Below are positions 6,051 through 8,377 of a stretch of 8,377 nt of DNA, piece by piece. The stretch comes from an uncultured Lachnospiraceae bacterium. GTDB taxonomy: Bacteria > Bacillota > Clostridia > Lachnospirales > Lachnospiraceae. Both the position numbers and the translations under genes were made by a program. Positions within the stretch are counted from its first letter, which is position 1. Each line of letters starts with the position of its first letter. The stretch spans positions 1-8,377 of the forward strand of contig CAJTOW010000146.1 of assembly GCA_910577655.1 (NCBI GenBank), read 5' to 3'. The notes under the pieces were generated by a model. That model worked only from the letters and a program-made list of their open reading frames with translations, ran no database searches and had not been told where the DNA came from.

Positions 6051-7859
6051 TTACTGCCCATACGGAAACATTTTCTGAATCTTCCTATAATAGTCCTTTG
6101 CATACCGGTACATGATCAGGGTGTACTCTCCGAACTCGTCTCCTACCTTGCTTTTGTAGACTGCCCACAAGCTCCAGAGAAATCCCCCCAGCGCCGCGTA
6201 AGAATAGACCACCAGCCATTCCTCCTGGTCTGGTTCCCGCTCCAGATAGGTGCGCAACAGCCAGTCCAGCTCATTTTCATTATAATAGGAATAAATGGCG
6301 CACATAGCTACATCAATCAGCGGATCACACATACCTGCATATTCCCAGTCAATGAGCCGCACCGTTCCATCCTCCAGAAACAGAAAATTGTCCACATTGC
6401 TGTCTATGTGGGACAGCACCCTGGATCTGGAGCCGTTTTCATGTTCATGGATCTGGTCCAGCCGGTCCATCAGCTCGTCCATCCATCCCCGCACCTTGAC
6501 ATAATCCTCAAACAAAGTCCCCCCATTAGCTGTACAGAGCCGCTCATAAAAATCAATCCGGTCCCGGATGTTGAACTCATGTCCTACCTCCAGACCAGAG
6601 CTGTGGAGTCTTCGCAACACGTCCATGCAGACACGCATATCCCCCTGGTCGGTGTGCCGCGCTGTCCGCGATCCTTCATAATACTCTGAGATCTTATACC
6701 CGGACCGCTCATTCATATACACTACATGCTCCGAGATGCCAAGAGGAGCGATGACTCCATACACCGCGGCTTCCTCCCGCCGGTTCACCAGAAGCTCTGT
6801 TCCCGGCCCTGGGATACGGCAGATATAATGCTTTTCTTCTATTTTAAATAAGAAGGAATTGTTGGTCATGCCAGATTTGAGGCAGCGGATTTCCCTGATT
6901 TGGGATTCGGGCACATGAAATGCCTCCGCAACCAGTTCCATCGCTTTGTTATCCGAATGATTCTGATATCTGGGATCAAACCTGCGCAGCTCTTCCAGAT
7001 TCTCAAATTCATAGACCTGGTCCGCTGGCTGCCGGTTAATATCCATCTCCAGCACAGTGATATATTTCATTAATATATGTTCCCAGTAAAGCTGCTCTGT
7101 CCCTGGCGTGGCATATTCCCTCTCCAGAAGCGGAAGAAATGCATCTGAGAATTGCCGTGAGAAATACACCGGCCCATACATGCACCATGCGTCCCGTCCG
7201 CCTACCTGCACATCTGTAATGCGTCCCTTCTTATTATAGGAAAGAACCCATTCGGAAGTATTTCCTTCCATATAAGAAGCGGAATACCAGGCGCCACACT
7301 CCCAGGTCCGGTACATGTTGCTGCGCATCCAGTTATCCGAGGAAAGCACATACATGTTTTTCCCCCGCAGTACCTCTCTGGCCCAGTAGATGGTGGCCAG
7401 GGTATTCTTACAGGAATATTCCGGATTGTAGAGAAGCTTCACTCCGAACTTGTCAATCAGGTATTCAAACTTTTCTTTGAGATAGCCTACTACAATAGTA
7501 ATATTCCGGATACCCACTTCATGAAGCTGCCGGATCTGCCGCTCGATCATCCGCTCTCCGAATACTTCCAAAAGCCCTTTGGGCATCTCATAGGTCAGCG
7601 GCACAAAACGCGATCCAAATCCTGCCGCGATGATCAAAGCTCCATCTACCTTAAAGCCTTCCAGAAATTCTTCTCCGCTGTCTGTCAGCTCATAAGTCCC
7701 GGCACAGCTCTTTCCCTGAGCGATCAGATGCCGCTTCGAGCACTCCTTAATCAAGGTATTGATAGTACCCAGGGACAACTCAAGCTGCTGCGCCACTTCC
7801 CTTTGGGTACAGTGAGGATGCTCTTTTATATATCTGCAAACCAGTCCAATCCGGTCCAT
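6051..7859 (-). CDS. Winged-helix / LicC cytidylyltransferase / LicA choline kinase fusion
   Basis: This 602-residue cytoplasmic protein joins two steps of phosphocholine activation: ATP-dependent phosphorylation of choline and transfer to CTP giving CDP-choline. Residues 1-70 form a MarR-like winged helix (TQREVAQQLELSLGTINTLIKE, about 18-39). Residues 73-300 match LicC: AAGFGSRFVPLTYEMPKG (78-95) binds the nucleotide, and VVGYLKEKFEYL (123-134) is typical of the pneumococcal enzyme. Residues 305-600 match LicA-type kinases: GMTNNSFLFKI (330-340), the catalytic loop HIDSNVDNF (484-492, Asp486, Asn491) and metal-binding IDWEYA (503-508). The ATG follows GGAAAGGA by six bases. No licB transporter or licD transferase is nearby. 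The adjacent choline-binding genes suggest surface phosphocholine as the purpose; another amino-alcohol substrate cannot be excluded. Confidence 0.88.
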   Translation of the reverse strand: MDRIGLVCRYIKEHPHCTQREVAQQLELSLGTINTLIKECSKRHLIAQGKSCAGTYELTDSGEEFLEGFKVDGALIIAAGFGSRFVPLTYEMPKGLLEVFGERMIERQIRQLHEVGIRNITIVVGYLKEKFEYLIDKFGVKLLYNPEYSCKNTLATIYWAREVLRGKNMYVLSSDNWMRSNMYRTWECGAWYSASYMEGNTSEWVLSYNKKGRITDVQVGGRDAWCMYGPVYFSRQFSDAFLPLLEREYATPGTEQLYWEHILMKYITVLEMDINRQPADQVYEFENLEELRRFDPRYQNHSDNKAMELVAEAFHVPESQIREIRCLKSGMTNNSFLFKIEEKHYICRIPGPGTELLVNRREEAAVYGVIAPLGISEHVVYMNERSGYKISEYYEGSRTARHTDQGDMRVCMDVLRRLHSSGLEVGHEFNIRDRIDFYERLCTANGGTLFEDYVKVRGWMDELMDRLDQIHEHENGSRSRVLSHIDSNVDNFLFLEDGTVRLIDWEYAGMCDPLIDVAMCAIYSYYNENELDWLLRTYLEREPDQEEWLVVYSYAALGGFLWSLWAVYKSKVGDEFGEYTLIMYRYAKDYYRKIQKMFPYGQ

Positions 7860-7917
7860 AATTCATCCTTTCCATCTGATTTTGTTCAAAAATATTGTCA
7901 TTCAAAAACTTATGAAC

Positions 7918-7967
7918 ATCATACCACAAAATAGCATTAAAACCTAGCTTCATAAAACATTGTATCA
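7918..7967 (-). promoter_or_regulatory. Two candidate extended -10 promoters for the fusion gene
   Basis: On the minus strand TGG-TATGAT (7918-7926) and TGA-TACAAT (7959-7967) both carry the TGn extension. Neither has a convincing -35. The first would give a leader of about 50 nt, the second about 90 nt. Confidence 0.4.
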
Positions 7968-7998
7968 ATTTTAATACAAATTATGGAAATAATTCGGC

Positions 7999-8039
7999 TT
8001 TCGTAATATTTTCGTAAGAAAACGCTTAGGGTTTCGTTA
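7999..8039. promoter_or_regulatory. Helically phased TTTCGTAA direct repeats
   Basis: TTTCGTAA occurs at 7999-8006 and 8010-8017, and TTTCGTTA at 8032-8039. The start-to-start spacings of 11 and 22 bp keep all three on one face of the helix. The set lies about 80-120 bp upstream of the nearer fusion-gene -10 and could bind a response regulator or activator. Binding is inference. Confidence 0.4.
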
Positions 8040-8111
8040 TAGCATTTCTGAATGAAATAGATTATACTGGGTAATGTGATGGGAAGGTGATAACTTTCTG
8101 GGAAACACGTC

Positions 8112-8158
8112 AATAAATGCATTTATTCCTGAATAGTGAAAAAGTGCAAAAAACTATT
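8112..8158. promoter_or_regulatory. Palindrome and inverted pair beside the right promoter
   Basis: AATAAATGCATTTATT (8112-8127) is a perfect 16-bp palindrome. A second inverted pair, AATAGT (8132-8137) with ACTATT (8153-8158), overlaps the first bases of the -35 at 8157. Both are well placed as operators of the rightward promoter. Confidence 0.4.
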
Positions 8159-8185
8159 GATAATTCCCCTTATCGGAAGTATAAT
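8157..8185 (+). promoter_or_regulatory. Near-consensus sigma-A promoter facing right
   Basis: TTGATA (8157-8162) and TATAAT (8180-8185) are exactly 17 bp apart, 11 of 12 consensus positions. The -10 and nearly all of the spacer lie inside the right 37-bp repeat, while the -35 lies just outside it on the inner side. It should drive the gene starting at 8360 with a leader of about 165 nt. Confidence 0.85.
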
Positions 8186-8200
8186 CACCTTGTAATGCAA
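8164..8200. repeat. 37-bp inverted repeat, right copy (IRR)
   Basis: Exact reverse complement of 7-43. It carries the -10 of the rightward promoter. The dyad at its inner edge is TAATTCC-N7-GGAAGTA, one base from the perfect form in the left copy. Together the two copies bound 8,120 bp containing four genes. Confidence 0.9.
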
Positions 8201-8247
8201 GACTGGAGATTTTCCTATAGTTCTGGGAATGCGGAAGCCTCTGAAAA

Positions 8248-8331
8248 CCTGCAATTACATGCAGGAATCCACAGAATTCCATAAATATCCCTGAAACTGC
8301 GGAAACTCCCAAAGAATTTCAGAAGGAATTC
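8248..8331 (+). promoter_or_regulatory. Structured leader of the right-edge gene
   Basis: A perfect hairpin CCTGCA-ATTACA-TGCAGG (8248-8265) is followed by nested arms: GAATTCC (8274-8280) with GGAATTC (8325-8331), and inside them CTGAAA (8291-8296) with TTTCAG (8317-8322). The structure ends about 12 nt before the ribosome binding site, so it could affect mRNA stability or translation. Confidence 0.45.
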
Positions 8332-8359
8332 AAAAAACAAAAAGGAGAGTGCATTCATT

Positions 8360-8377
8360 ATGAGAAAGCAGACGAAA
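8360..8377 (+). CDS. Start of a rightward gene, cut by the window edge
   Basis: Only MRKQTK is visible. The start is supported by AGGAGAG (8343-8349) ten bases upstream and the strong promoter at 8157-8185. The basic N-terminus would suit a signal peptide, and with choline-binding genes nearby a surface protein is a reasonable guess, but six residues cannot identify it. Confidence 0.6.

Noticed and set aside
1..8377. Insertion sequence or composite transposon bounded by the inverted repeats
   Set aside because: No transposase or recombinase is encoded between the repeats, and the repeats carry promoter sequence rather than typical transposon ends. No target-site duplication can be seen.

Overview
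The window looks like a chromosomal stretch from a gut-type Lachnospiraceae/Clostridium-cluster Firmicute. The basis is roughly balanced base composition in the genes with AT-rich gaps, strong AGGAGG-type ribosome binding sites, sigma-A-like promoters, a yeast/actinobacterial-type LeuA, and choline-binding surface proteins beside a LicC-LicA phosphocholine gene. Species cannot be fixed from the sequence alone.

Layout, left to right. Positions 7-43 hold one copy of a 37-bp repeat whose exact inverse lies at 8164-8200. After about 175 bases without a gene comes a sigma-A-like promoter (220-248) and a structured leader of about 340 nt that resembles a glycine-type aptamer. These precede leuA (599-2272, +), which ends at a strong bidirectional terminator (2342-2369). 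The next 310 bases hold no convincing gene, only a possible small leftward transcript. Three leftward genes follow: a secreted GH25 lysozyme with about twelve choline-binding repeats (2681-4552, GTG start), a second secreted protein made only of choline-binding repeats plus a low-complexity tail (4732-5859), and a three-part cytoplasmic protein with a winged helix, a LicC-type cytidylyltransferase and a LicA-type choline kinase (6051-7859). The last 500 bases are regulatory: helically phased direct repeats, a perfect palindrome, a near-consensus promoter (8157-8185), the second 37-bp repeat, a structured leader, and the first six codons of a rightward gene (8360 onward).

How the parts fit. 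The LicC-LicA fusion can make CDP-choline from choline for decorating surface polymers. The two repeat proteins are expected to dock on that phosphocholine, one of them cutting peptidoglycan. leuA is metabolically unrelated.

The most notable signal is the pair of 37-bp inverted repeats 8.1 kb apart. Each carries the same outward-facing TATAAT, but only the right copy has a -35 (TTGATA, 17-bp spacing), and that -35 lies just inside the bounded segment. If the segment inverts, the -35 would move from the right-flank gene to the left-flank gene. This is a testable inference: no recombinase is encoded here.
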